The position numbers were made by a program, and so were the translations under genes. DNA of 64,000 bases from Allomyces macrogynus ATCC 38327 (lineage: Eukaryota; Blastocladiomycota; Blastocladiomycetes; Blastocladiales; Blastocladiaceae), in contig GG745355.1 of the NCBI GenBank assembly GCA_000151295.1, forward strand, positions 551,962 to 615,961, written 5' to 3'. Shown piece by piece: positions 33,663 to 44,491 of the stretch. Within the stretch, counting starts at the first letter, position 1. Every line of letters starts with the position of its first letter. The notes beneath the pieces are model-generated. The model was not told the origin of the DNA, did not search any database, and was given only the letters and a program-made list of their open reading frames with translations.

Positions 33663-35251
33663 TTAGAACTTGAGCTTTTTCTTGTCGCCCTCCTTGTTGT
33701 TGACGTCAAAGTGCGCCTTGAGCCCTTGCCAGTGCGTGTAGTAGTCGTTCTGCACCTTCTTCGACTCCTCGAGCGCCCACTTGCCGACCGTCATCATAAA
33801 GCACGACTCGAACATGAACGCCATAGTGCCGTCGGCGACACGCACGGGCGCCAAGTCGACCGTCGACGCCGTCTGGAACGTGGGCGCGTCGGGCCCGTGC
33901 GGCGTCATGATCGAGTGGAGCGAGCCACCGCCAGGCACGAAACCCTCGGCCTTGGCCTCATAGGCGCCCTTGATCAGACCCATGTACTCGGACATGGCGT
34001 TGCGGTGCGCGTAGGGCGGGCGGAACGTGCCCTGGCCAACGGCCCAGCGCGGCGGGAAAACGACAAAGTCGGCAACGGCGGTGCCCGGCGAGTTCGACTT
34101 GCAGGTCAGGACCGTGAAGACCGATGGGTCCGGATGGTCGAACGTGACTGTGTTAAAGGCGTTGAACCGCGAGAGATCGTACTTGTAGGGTGCGTAGTTG
34201 CCGTGCCACGCGACCACGTTGAAGGGCGAGTGGTCCATGCTCGCGGCCCAAAACTGGTTGCAGTACTTGTTGATAACCGTGTAGGAGGCGCCCTCGTTGG
34301 GCACGTCCGACTCGAACGCGGCCACGGGGTAGAGGAAGTCGCGCGGGTTGGCAAGACCGTTGGCGCCAATCGGGCCGAGATCGGGCAGCTCAAAGTGGCC
34401 CGAGTAGACTTCGAGAATGTACCCACGGACGGGGCCCTCGGGCAAGCGCACGGCAAACCGGATACCGCGCGGGATCACGCAAATCTCGTTCGGCGCGACG
34501 TAGAGCAGACCCATTTCGGTGCGGATGTTGAGCGCGCCCTGCTGCGGGACTGGAATTGGGACGAACACAGTAAAACACTTCAGCAAGGGCGAGATACGAG
34601 GAGAATCGAGGCTTGGAAGAACAGGAACGCACCAATCAGGTAGTCGCCGTCCGAGTTGTACATGGCGACCTTGTCCATGTCGGCCGAGGCCGTGTAGACG
34701 TGAATCGCGATCCCCGAACGCGCCTCGGGGCTGCCGGCGCCGCAAATGGCCGTGAGCCCCTCGTGGAACGCGACCTTCTCCTTTTGCGCCGGCACATCAA
34801 GCGGCGACCACCGCAGCTGGTTGGGCGTGGGCTCGCACTCGGCGTCGGACCAGTTGCGCACGTGGCGCGGGTTGGCCGGCAGCTTCTCAAACGGCTTGTG
34901 GCAAACCGAGGGCCGGATCCGGTAGAGCCACGAGCGCTGGTTGTGCGAGCGGCCCACGGTGAAGGCGGTGCCCGACAGCTGCTCGGCGTAGAGTCCGTAG
35001 GGGCACACCTGCGGCGTGTTCTGGCCGACGGGGAGCGCGCCCGGGTAGCCCTCGGCCTCGGACGCAAACTCGTTGCCAAAGCCCGAGTTGTAGCGGTAGG
35101 TGAAGGCGGCCGATGGCTGCGCGGTCGCATTGTTCGGGTGGTGCGCAGCGTGCGCTTCGGCGGCCGACTTGGCGAGCGCGGCCGGGTGTGCGGTGCTCGT
35201 GACGGCGACGGGCGCGGCAGCGGCGGCAGCAGCGGGCTTGTTGGAGGCCAT
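33663..35251 (-). CDS. HGD: Homogentisate 1,2-dioxygenase
   Basis: Exons 35251-34633 and 34549-33663 (intron GTGCGT...TTCCAG, phase 1); 501 residues. The enzyme opens the homogentisate ring to maleylacetoacetate in tyrosine/phenylalanine catabolism and is cytosolic. Family hallmarks are present: [11 protein letters not shown] near the N-terminus, [21 protein letters not shown] across the splice, [15 protein letters not shown], and the Fe(II) site. The ligands are H388 and E394 in [11 protein letters not shown] and H424 in MTPHGPD. Spacing equals human H335/E341/H371. About 45 extra Ala-rich residues precede the conserved start. A CTATAAA box lies about 100 nt upstream. Confidence 0.97.
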
Positions 35252-35350
35252 GGTGCGTTGGGTCGTCGAGGTCGTGGTCGAATCGAATCTGTGCTCGGCG
35301 CGCGTGGACTGGCGTTGGTCGTCGAAGTCGTTGGTGGGCGCTGGCGCGAC

Positions 35351-35357
35351 TTTATAG
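35351..35357 (-). promoter_or_regulatory. TATA-like box of HGD
   Basis: CTATAAA on the minus strand, about 100 nt upstream of the HGD ATG. Confidence 0.5.
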
Positions 35358-35989
35358 GCGCTGCGAACGTGACCGACGCACGACGCCTGTTCGCCGAGTT
35401 CTGGTCAGGGTTGGTTGGGGCAGTGTTGGAGCACGCGCACAGAAAGTCGCCACAGCGGGCCGGCCTGTCATGCCTGTCGACCGTCCAGCCACCGCAAAAA
35501 CCAAGCTCGCCCCAGCGGTTGTCACGGTGACGCATCTGTCCCTGCGCTCTGGAAATCCCTGTCGACTTGCTTGCAGGCGAGGAAGGGACCCTCGCGCCGG
35601 CATTGCAGAAATACGATTCTCTTTCTTTGGTCTGTCGAACTTGTGGGAAGGAGATGCGCCAATCCGCGACCAACCGCCACTCCTCCGCTTCGTTTGTCGT
35701 CATTGCCACCAATGGTCACAATGTAACCATAGGCGGGTGGAGAAGGTACTGCGTAATATGTCGAACAATCATGAGCCAAATGCATCCGTTCTCCTCTTAT
35801 CATCGCTGCCCTTGTCTGTCAATTCCCCACCAGCCCAACGCCATCCTAACCTCAATCCTGTTTCTCGACACCTCAATGCCTTACTTGTTGCTTGCCAACC
35901 TGCCTGATGTGCTTCTGGCCACCCCCTTGCCGTTCCTCGATGCTGTGAGAACTGCACGACTGCAACAAACCTGACATGCGCTCCATCAG
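35358..35989. other. Intergenic, no gene seen
   Basis: Composition changes from GC-rich to CpG-poor at about 35700-35900. Confidence 0.5.
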
Positions 35990-37060
35990 TTCCCAGCACC
36001 CGCACAAATTGTGGGCCAGTTTGATCTTGCTGTTGCTCTTGCCAGCTGGCCAACTGTTTTGAACTTTCTGCATCATTGCCACAAAACTTGGCTCCCGCCC
36101 AAACAGGGATGCCCATGACTGTTCTGCTCATGGGAGTTGATGCGAGAAAATCCAACGTCGTATCCTGCATCTTGCCCGCCCATGTACACTGTGTTGCCGG
36201 CTGCAAACTGGGCTGTAACTTTGAATGGGCAATGTGGCTTTCTTGTGCCTTGGTCCTGTCCACATGCCCTGATGCCAACCACATTATCCGTCTTCTTCTT
36301 GAACATGTGCCTGCAGGACCCCGTTGCTGGTGCTCTGCAATGGCCCCTCGAATTGTCCGGAGGTTGATAGAACTGCTTGGCGTGACGTTGGCATGGACAG
36401 AGATGGAGCAGCTGGACACATCCCTGCAATGCTCTCATCCTTTCTTGATACCTCCATTGGACGCATTGATTACCTATTCGCTTTGTCAACACATTGAGCC
36501 GCTAACTGCGAGTCTCGAGTCTGCCCTGTGGGCTCAAGATTGACCGACTTCGTTTGTTATTGCTGGTCCTGATGGACCATCTCATTGAACTTGATTTGGC
36601 AGAGTTGCTTCTTATGTCACTGCATCACCATCCCCCGTTTCTTTCTGATATTATGAGCGAAGCCGTGCAGAAACACTGGGGTTACTGCATTGCGCAAGGA
36701 ATGATTGCTGCTCATGGAACAGATCCACCAAAGCTAGCTGTGTGGGAGTTGTTGCATGATTGTGCCTCTCATCATTGTCACCAATCGCTTACATGCCTGC
36801 TTGCTGCAGCGCGTGGCGAGACCAATGCACTTCTTGGGCCGCTCCGCGCCAAGGGAACTTTTCTTGCCAATGCAGACGGTGCATACTTAAAATTTGTCAC
36901 AGCCACATACAGTCACATCAATTGCACACAGCAGCTCTGTTTGTGTTCATGAATTTGGCAAAGGCTCAGGAATGGCATCGCGCCTGGGACATGGCGCTGC
37001 ATCAGCGCGATGTGCACATGGTTCAGTTCCTGTTTGACCGGCGAAACTAGGCGTGGGAGA
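35990..37060 (+). pseudogene. Decayed ankyrin-repeat-like gene, CpG-depleted
   Basis: Successive broken frames carry family motifs in order: IPPLDALITYSLCQ, HPPFLSDIMSEAV, PPKLAVWELLHDC, LLAAARGETNALL, and AWDMALHQRD..MVQFLFDRR. They are interrupted by a TGA at about 36541 and later stops and shifts. The order matches 19334-20362. CpG is scarce and TpG/CpA abundant. Confidence 0.55.
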
Positions 37061-38226
37061 AAGTGGTAGGGTCGTGGCCGGACCTGAGCAGACTTGTTGG
37101 TCGGCGAGATGAACGCGTCTCGCACGTCTCACAACCCCATGCGCCACTGCACCGCAATTCTGACTGCGTTTTTTACACGGCTTGGTCCTAAGATATGACT
37201 TTCACCGACGTTGGTTGCTCACAAGCGTGAATCGACAGTACAAAAGACGCAAACACACCTCAATCGCACGAGCAACGTCACTAGCGCAGAACAGATGCGC
37301 GTGAATGGTGTTGGTCGATTTGTGGCCACAGTCCCAACTTGGTCGCCATTCAGCACAGGCTAGCCAGCCCTGACTTGGCCACTGTGGGTGCGGGTCGCGG
37401 CCCACGCTCGCCATTTTCCTCGAACGAATCCAGCCTGCAATCGCTCAAATTATGAGCGCCTACGTGTATGGGATTCTCTGGTTCTCAAGTGGTGCACTGA
37501 ATGTCAATAATCTGGCGGCCAACATCACAAACGACTTGTCAGTGACTGGACAAGTGCATTGGAATGAGACTTGGAGGATCCATCCGGAATCAGTTCTTGC
37601 ATCACACGCCCCAACGATCCTGAGCTTGTTGTTGCCCGCGTGTCTCTTGGAAGTCTACTGCGCGATCAGCATTTTTGCACCTCTCACTGATTCTGGCGGC
37701 ACAATTCAAGTCCAGGAAACAGCCCTGCTGTTGAAGAGCAATCAGCCAGGAACCAGGGCGGTGGGCGGCTGATCTCTTTACGCAAGGCGGACGACCCTCG
37801 CCTCCTCCTGATAGACTCTTTCTTCTCCACCCGGTTGTGTTGTGCCGTCCGTGGCTCCTGGTGGCCCCCTGGCTGTTAAGTCGCGGCTCCCCCACGTCCT
37901 TGAGACCAACAGAGCCCGCTTCCTTCAACCCCTGCATCAGCCGCCATCTGCGCATGATTGAAATTGTGAGCGTTCAAAATTGCGACGCTGCGCTCTGGCC
38001 GAAGCATTTCGGTTTTGTTGGTGCAAAATGTGAGCGCAATGGTCACGGATTGAACAACCAGACGGAGGAAACCAAACAGTGTTGGCCCAACACGACCACA
38101 ACACCACCTCATCTTTTCTGTTCTCTGGGATGCACACGAGGTAAACAGCCCAGTCGAACGCGCTCCCAACCGATGCGTGGCAACCACAGGAGCGTGATTC
38201 AACTATTTGTATAATATAAACACACT
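37061..38226. other. Intergenic, no certain gene
   Basis: One frame at 37452-37772 (106 codons, +) has a hydrophobic stretch, but no motif, splice support or paralogue is visible, so I do not call it a gene. Confidence 0.45.
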
Positions 38227-39252
38227 TCATAACCGCGCATCGCGCGGCGCCATGACCGCCGGCGCGTGCCCGACCATCCCACCGCCTCCCCCCGCACTGC
38301 TCACGGCCGACACCCGCGCCGCCTCGGCCGCTGCAGCAGCCGCTCGTGCCGCGGCCGCCGCCGACCGCGTCACATCGCGCACAACCTCTTTCGCCGCTTC
38401 AAACGGCGGGCGCAGTTTCGCGTTCCGGTGGCGCACGGCAAAGACAAAGTGCACGAGCGTCTCGCGTTCCGGCAATTTGGTTGTTGCATGGCAGTGTTTC
38501 GCGACCGCGTCCAGTAAATCGGCCTGCGCGGCAGCGCGCGCGGGGGTCACGGAGTCGGGTTGGACGGAAGGGAGGAGGGCCGGGACGTCGAGGTGCGGGA
38601 GCGGCAGGGAGGCCGCGTCGGCCGCGGTCGGGTGCGGTTCGGCGAGCGTCGCGGGGAGCGACGCGGCCGCATCCATGAGTGCCGTGGTCGTGCTCGAGAC
38701 GGAGATGGGGCGCGACGGTAGGCGGAATGCACGACGGTATTGGTGCAGTTGCGGGAGGTCCCATGCCGAGACGTCGATTTGCTACGGGGATGGACCAATA
38801 ATGGATTAGTTGCGGAAACACCGCGGGCAGTGCGATCAGGCAAGGATACTTACGAGCGCCGACCCGTCGAGCGGAACGACCAAATTGCTGGCCGACCCTG
38901 CGCTCGCAGCTGCGGCAGCAGCAGCTGCCGCCGCGGCAGCGGCACTTGCGCCTTTACCCTTGCCCTTGCGTCCAGACGTCGTTGGCGCATCGGGTACTGG
39001 TGACGCACGTGCAGCCGCAACGGCAGCAACAGCCGACGCAGCTTCGGCGGCAGCGGAATGGCCGAGAGCGGCGAGGCGCGACGCGGCCGACGCGGCAGCC
39101 GATGCCGATGCGCGTGGTTTGGCCGACGAGGACTTGGACGTGGACTTGCCGGCAGTCGATGCAGCCGACGCGCGTTGTGTTGAGGTCAGGGCTGCGGATG
39201 CGCCTGAGGGTGTCGAGGACTTGGTGCTGGAGCTGCCGCGCGCAGAGCCCAT
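38227..39252 (-). CDS. SAP30: SAP30-like subunit of the Sin3 histone deacetylase complex
   Basis: Exons 39252-38854 and 38781-38227 (intron GTAAGT...CCGTAG, phase 0); 317 residues. The first exon is a low-complexity Ala/Ser/Lys region with a run of about 15 Ala. Exon 2 has the Sin3-binding fold: QIDVSAWDLPQLHQYRRAFRL, then after an insert of about 65 residues, QADLLDAVAKHC, and ETLVHFVFAVRHRNAKLRPP. This matches the SAP30 C-terminal domain, which docks on the PAH3 region of Sin3 and bridges Rpd3/HDAC1. The insert inside the domain and the polyalanine runs at both ends are unusual. Confidence 0.8.
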
Positions 39253-39787
39253 GGTTGGATGGTTGGCGAGTTGGCTGGCTGGCAATGTGGGGTGAATCGG
39301 AGCAGGGCGGTGCGGATGCGTGGAGCCAGCCGGGACGTCGTCGAGGATGCCGGGCGGGCAGACGCGAAAACGTCGAGGAGCACGGTCGAGCAGAGAGGCG
39401 GCTGGCAGTTGGCCGTTGGCAGCGTTCGTCAGTCGCGCCGGCCACCGCGCGAGCGCGGGAGACAGTGCTGCTCGTGACCACATGGGACGATCTCACCGCA
39501 GCCGACCATCACTGTCTCCCGCACGGCCGCAACCGCAACCAACCACCAGCCAACATCGTTGGGGGCCCGGCACGCGCTGACCGACGGCCTGATCGACGAC
39601 GACGACCAGCTTGTGATCACGGCCGATAAATCGCGGCAATATCCCCGCTCACCCGATCCGCATCCGGAGCGCTGCCGCAGCAACCAGCAACACGGCCCAT
39701 GCTCACGACCGACCAACCCACCATCATAAAAGCAACGCCCTCCCCCTGCCAATCTTGCCGCTCCACAACGCGGCGTCCAGCACCAAG
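39253..39787. other. Divergent promoter SAP30 / BIO3-BIO1
   Basis: Contains CATAAAAG at about 39724-39731, about 60 nt before the BIO3-BIO1 ATG, a plausible TATA element. No gene seen. Confidence 0.5.
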
Positions 39788-42268
39788 ATGACCCTTCTGT
39801 CGCTTCGCGCGCGGCCCCCCGCCGCCAAGTCCACGTTCCGACCGATCCGCACGCCCGTGGTCGCCCCGCCATGGCGACACGCACGAATGCGGCACGACCA
39901 CGCTGCTCCGACAGCAACAACCTACCCGTTCCTCTTCCACGACACGCTCAAGCCCGTGCAACTGTGGGGCGCGAATACGGACGTGGGCAAGACGCTCGTC
40001 TCCGCGGCCCTCGCGCGCACCGCCGCGGCCTCGCTGCAGTCGCGCGTCGCGTACTTGAAGCCCATCCAGACGGGATTCCCTGTCGACTCGGACGAGCGAT
40101 GGGTCGTCGACCAAATGGCCCCGCACGCGCCCACGGCACAGGCCACGCTCATCACGTACCGCGACCCCGTGAGCCCGCACTTGGCGGCAGAAACTGAGAA
40201 CCGCGTCGTGCCCGACACCGACGTCGTACGCGCCACGGCTGACTGGCTCGCGCAACTCGTCAACCCGGACGGGACCGTGAGCGCGGACTGGGCGCTCGTC
40301 GAGACCGCGGGCGGCGTACTGAGTCCCGTACCTTCGGGCGCACTGCAGGCCGACGTCTTCCGCACCCTCCGCCTACCCGCGCTGCTCGTCGGCGACAGCA
40401 AGCTCGGCGGGATTTCGACCACCCTATCCGCTTACGAGTCGCTCGTGATCCGCGGGTACTCGGTCCCCGCGGTCGTCATGCTCGCCGACTCTGCGCGCAA
40501 GAACGAGACTGTCGTTGCGCGGAACGTCGACTGTCCCGTCGTCACGATCCCGCGCGCGCCCGACCGGATCGCGCACGACGACGTTGCCGACCGCGCCGCA
40601 CTGCGCGCGTATTTCGCGGCGCAGGAAACGGCCGCGGCCGCGTCCACGGTGCTCGACCACGTCGCGCAAGCGCACGCCGCACACGTCGAGTCCCTGGCGA
40701 CCTTGCCGCGGCGCGCGAGCGAAGTGATCTGGTACCCGTTCACGCAGCACCAGGGGATGCCGGACCCGATGGCCGTCGATTCGGCGCACGGCGACAATTA
40801 CCTTGTCGCGCGTCCGGAGTCGGTGGAGAAGAACGCCGCAACCGACACCTCATCGCCAGCACCGCTCGTCGGCCACCCGCTCTACGACGGCCCCGCCTCG
40901 TGGTGGACGCAAGCGCTCGGCCACAGCAATCCAGACTTGGCAAGGACCATGGCCGCTGCCGCAGGCCGGTACGGGCATTTGATTTTCCCGAACGTTGCAC
41001 ACGCGCCCGCCGTCGAGCTCGCGGAAACGCTGCTCAACCAAATCGCACCGCCCGGGTCGGACTTGTCCCGCGTGTTCTACTCGGACATTGGGTCGACGAC
41101 GACCGAGGTCGCGCTGAAAATGGCGCTCACGTGGACGGCGCTGCAAATGAACGTCGGTGCCGGGACGGTGCCACTCGGCGTGGTCGGCGTGAACGGCGGG
41201 TACCACGGGGACACAATGGGCGCCATGGACGCGTGCGCGCCGTCCGACTATAACGCCAAAGTCCCTTGGTACCAGGCACGCGGCGTCTGGGTCGACCCGC
41301 CCGCCGTCCGCTGGACCAAGAACGGGCACTGCTGGGAAGTGGACATTGCGGGTGTCGCCGAGCAGTGGGGTCTCGATGCCAGCGTCCCGCGCGCACCGAC
41401 GAGCTTTGCGACGTGGGACGACCTCGTCGATCCGGCCCGGCTCGAGTCCGACCCGCTCGCGCGCGTGTACTCGCGAGTGATCGTGTCGCACCTCGCGAAA
41501 TTCGCCGAAAACGGCACGTACCTCGGCACGGTCATTCTCGAACCGCTCCTCCTCGGTGCCGGTGGCATGCTCCTCGTCGACCCACTCTTCCAGCGCGTGC
41601 TCGTGCGTGAAGCCCGCGGGCTCGGCGCCTTCCGGCACCCGGCGGCCAACTCCACATGGTCCGGCCGAGTGCCCGTCATCTACGACGAAGTGTTCACGGG
41701 TCTGTGGCGGCTTGGCGCGCCACTCGCGGCCCCGTGGCTCGAGCCGCCCGACGCGGTGTGTCTCGCCAAGTGCCTCACGGGCGGGACGTTGCCGTTGGGC
41801 GCCACGCTCGCGACGAAAGAGTTGTTTGATGCGTTCTTGGGCGAATCCAAGGTGGACGCGCTCCTCCACGGGCACTCGTATACGGCCAATCCGATTGCGT
41901 GTGCGACGGCGCTGCGCGCGGTACGGGATTTGATCCCAGCCGCGAATCCGAGGAGTGTGGATTGGTGGACGAAGGACGAACGCGTGAAGCGCGTGGTCGC
42001 GCGGCTCGCGAACGCACTGGATGTGGATGGCGTCGTGCCCGTGGGGACGGTCCTGGCGGTGCATTTGGGCGGGAGTCGCGCGGCGGGGTACGCGGTCAAG
42101 GAGGACCGGGTGGAGAGGATTGTCGAGTATGCGCGCGAGCGTGGGGTCATGCTGAGGCCCTTGGGCAATGTCGTGTACGTGATGCACGCGCATACGACGA
42201 GTGTCGACGAGGTCGTGCGTGTGGCCGAGGTGCTGGCGGACGCGATTGAGCGGTCGGTCGCGGTGTAG
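39788..42268 (+). CDS. BIO3-BIO1: Bifunctional dethiobiotin synthetase / DAPA aminotransferase
   Basis: An intronless gene of 826 residues. It starts at the ATG at 39788; the frame stays open upstream only through non-ATG codons. The N-terminal about 35 residues are Arg/Ala/Pro-rich without acids, as in a mitochondrial presequence. Residues about 55-290 are dethiobiotin synthetase (P-loop GANTDVGKT at 61-69, YLKPIQTG, WALVETAGGVLSP). Residues about 312-826 are the class III PLP aminotransferase: WYPFTQHQGM, YHGDTMGAMD, YDEVFTGLWRLG, the Schiff-base lysine near K661 in CLAKCLTGG, and HSYTANPIAC. Together they convert KAPA to DAPA to dethiobiotin. The fusion is known from plants and many fungi. 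Confidence 0.97.
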   Translation: MTLLSLRARPPAAKSTFRPIRTPVVAPPWRHARMRHDHAAPTATTYPFLFHDTLKPVQLWGANTDVGKTLVSAALARTAAASLQSRVAYLKPIQTGFPVDSDERWVVDQMAPHAPTAQATLITYRDPVSPHLAAETENRVVPDTDVVRATADWLAQLVNPDGTVSADWALVETAGGVLSPVPSGALQADVFRTLRLPALLVGDSKLGGISTTLSAYESLVIRGYSVPAVVMLADSARKNETVVARNVDCPVVTIPRAPDRIAHDDVADRAALRAYFAAQETAAAASTVLDHVAQAHAAHVESLATLPRRASEVIWYPFTQHQGMPDPMAVDSAHGDNYLVARPESVEKNAATDTSSPAPLVGHPLYDGPASWWTQALGHSNPDLARTMAAAAGRYGHLIFPNVAHAPAVELAETLLNQIAPPGSDLSRVFYSDIGSTTTEVALKMALTWTALQMNVGAGTVPLGVVGVNGGYHGDTMGAMDACAPSDYNAKVPWYQARGVWVDPPAVRWTKNGHCWEVDIAGVAEQWGLDASVPRAPTSFATWDDLVDPARLESDPLARVYSRVIVSHLAKFAENGTYLGTVILEPLLLGAGGMLLVDPLFQRVLVREARGLGAFRHPAANSTWSGRVPVIYDEVFTGLWRLGAPLAAPWLEPPDAVCLAKCLTGGTLPLGATLATKELFDAFLGESKVDALLHGHSYTANPIACATALRAVRDLIPAANPRSVDWWTKDERVKRVVARLANALDVDGVVPVGTVLAVHLGGSRAAGYAVKEDRVERIVEYARERGVMLRPLGNVVYVMHAHTTSVDEVVRVAEVLADAIERSVAV

Positions 42269-42406
42269 CAGAGGGGAGGAGTGGCACATAGCATTCGGAA
42301 CACGATTTATATAGCGGCAATGGCATTTGTATGGTACATGGAGCGACCAGTCTTGGTCGGTCTTGGTGCAGGTCAGGTCAAGGACTGGAACAGGTTGAGC
42401 TCACTT

Positions 42407-42657
42407 TTACGCCACGGTGCAGCCGCCGCCGCCCATGGCCTCCTCGACCTTGTCGCGCGGACACGCACACTGCTGGTCCTTGGGCACGTTGCGCATCACC
42501 GAGTCGACGTGCATGCCGCAGCCGACCCACGTCGTCCTAGATACAGAAGAGTACAGTGTTAAGCGTGTCAGACTCGTGTGTCATTTGCGGGGCCGAGCAG
42601 GAACCAAAGCCGGGGCGCGTACTTGTGGCAGAGCGGGCACTTGGCGGGACGGCACAT
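42407..42657 (-). CDS. Conserved 54-residue cysteine-rich protein
   Basis: Exon 1 is 42657-42623 and exon 2 is 42536-42407 (intron GTACGC...TCTAG, phase 2). The spliced protein is 54 residues: M then CRPAKCPLCHKTTWVGCGMH, VDSVMRNVPKDQQCAC, and a GGGGC tail. CxxC followed by K.TW.GCG.H...V...VP...C.C is a pattern I know from small uncharacterised proteins in fungi, plants and bacteria, probably zinc-binding. Neither exon alone looks like a gene; splicing joins the motif. A TATATAAA-like box lies about 80 nt upstream. Confidence 0.8.
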
Positions 42658-42737
42658 GGTTGTTGAGCGTGGTTGGTACTGTTGGCTTGGCAAGGAGCGA
42701 GGTTGGGTCCGTTCTCGTCTGTGGGCGCCGTACGCAG

Positions 42738-42745
42738 TTTATATA
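42738..42745 (-). promoter_or_regulatory. TATA box of the cysteine-rich protein gene
   Basis: TATATAAA on the minus strand, about 81 nt upstream of the ATG at 42657. Confidence 0.5.
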
Positions 42746-43391
42746 CTCGCAGCAGCGGCAGTTTCGCCCGCTAAAACCGCGACGGCCACGGACCGACACG
42801 CACGCAGCGACCCCAACGTGGGCCTCGCGGACGACGAGGCGCGAGCACGCAGCGCTCGGTCAGTGTCGTCCGTCGCGTCGCCGTGACACACGTCCTCCAC
42901 GACCGGCCGCCTTCGGATGCCAAGATGTGCGAGCGAGCGAGGCGGAGGAGAATGGAGATGTTGGCGCTTCGCTTACTCAAGTGACGTGGACGACAGCGAA
43001 CCGGTTTCTGCCCGGCTTTCCGCAGGTTTCCCGTTGCCTCCCGCTTTCCTTGCGTTTCTTGACGGGTCTTCCGAACGATGCCGGCCTGATTTGCTCGTGT
43101 GTCTCGCGGCGAAGTCTCGCGGCCGCCAGCAACGCCACACCGCTCCGCCTTCCGCATCACCCAGCGCCTGCGGCCGACCCCGCCCGGCACGCAAGCTGGC
43201 CCCATCGACGCGCCAGACGGCAACGAACGCGCAGCAAGGCACAATCACGACGCACTGCAACATTCGATCGACAACTCAAGTGCCAGCGTCGAGTCGATAC
43301 ATATCGTCCAGCAACCCCCATTAGCGAGCTCGGCCTGCAGCCTCTGCAAGCTCAACCAACTTCAGCTCAAACGACCTCCCACTCAACCACG
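42746..43391. other. Intergenic / upstream region
   Basis: No gene seen between the cysteine-rich gene and the gapped plus-strand gene. Confidence 0.5.
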
Positions 43392-43745
43392 ATGCCCATC
43401 CAGCCGTCCAGTAACGCGATGCTGCACGTACGATCAGCCAAGAAACGCACGACCCCTTCAAGCTGATCGTATCCCTGACGCTCACGATCCGTTCTTTTCT
43501 CGTCTCCACAGGACGCTGCGACGCTCCCCGAGTCACCCGGGTCCGACGCATCCCTGATCTGCACCGGCGTGCACGTGCGCATCAACGGCACGGGCTTTCT
43601 CGACCTCGACGCCAACGGCACCGCGCACGTGTCCCCGTCCTGCGACGACTCGACCATCTTCAACATCACCGCGCACGAAACCATCACCCCGAGCCCGACC
43701 AAACTCGCGCCCAGCCCAGCACCCTACACCAAACTGCTCTTCTCN
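43392..43745 (+). CDS. Unknown gene truncated by an assembly gap
   Basis: Exon 1 is 43392-43427 (12 codons) and exon 2 starts at 43512 (intron GTACGA...CCACAG, phase 0) and runs open into the N gap. Visible sequence includes LICTGVHVRINGTGFLDLDA, an extracellular- or beta-rich-looking stretch, and a PSPTKLAPSPAP linker. The first base after the gap (44492) begins GTAAGC, a possible donor, so coding sequence may fill the gap. No family recognised. Confidence 0.5.
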
Positions 43746-44491
43746 NNNNNNNNNNNNNNNNNNNNNNNNNNNNNNNNNNNNNNNNNNNNNNNNNNNNNNN
43801 NNNNNNNNNNNNNNNNNNNNNNNNNNNNNNNNNNNNNNNNNNNNNNNNNNNNNNNNNNNNNNNNNNNNNNNNNNNNNNNNNNNNNNNNNNNNNNNNNNNN
43901 NNNNNNNNNNNNNNNNNNNNNNNNNNNNNNNNNNNNNNNNNNNNNNNNNNNNNNNNNNNNNNNNNNNNNNNNNNNNNNNNNNNNNNNNNNNNNNNNNNNN
44001 NNNNNNNNNNNNNNNNNNNNNNNNNNNNNNNNNNNNNNNNNNNNNNNNNNNNNNNNNNNNNNNNNNNNNNNNNNNNNNNNNNNNNNNNNNNNNNNNNNNN
44101 NNNNNNNNNNNNNNNNNNNNNNNNNNNNNNNNNNNNNNNNNNNNNNNNNNNNNNNNNNNNNNNNNNNNNNNNNNNNNNNNNNNNNNNNNNNNNNNNNNNN
44201 NNNNNNNNNNNNNNNNNNNNNNNNNNNNNNNNNNNNNNNNNNNNNNNNNNNNNNNNNNNNNNNNNNNNNNNNNNNNNNNNNNNNNNNNNNNNNNNNNNNN
44301 NNNNNNNNNNNNNNNNNNNNNNNNNNNNNNNNNNNNNNNNNNNNNNNNNNNNNNNNNNNNNNNNNNNNNNNNNNNNNNNNNNNNNNNNNNNNNNNNNNNN
44401 NNNNNNNNNNNNNNNNNNNNNNNNNNNNNNNNNNNNNNNNNNNNNNNNNNNNNNNNNNNNNNNNNNNNNNNNNNNNNNNNNNNNNNNNNNN
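43746..44491. other. Assembly gap (746 N)
   Basis: A run of N that removes the body of the gene at 43392. The non-round length suggests a size estimated from read pairs. Confidence 0.95.

Noticed and set aside
37452..37772. 106-codon plus-strand frame with a hydrophobic stretch
   Set aside because: No start context, motif, paralogue or splice support; sits in decayed intergenic DNA.
40850..42289. 479-codon antisense frame over the aminotransferase domain
   Set aside because: Shadow of BIO3-BIO1; no motif, composition dominated by Arg/His/Pro.
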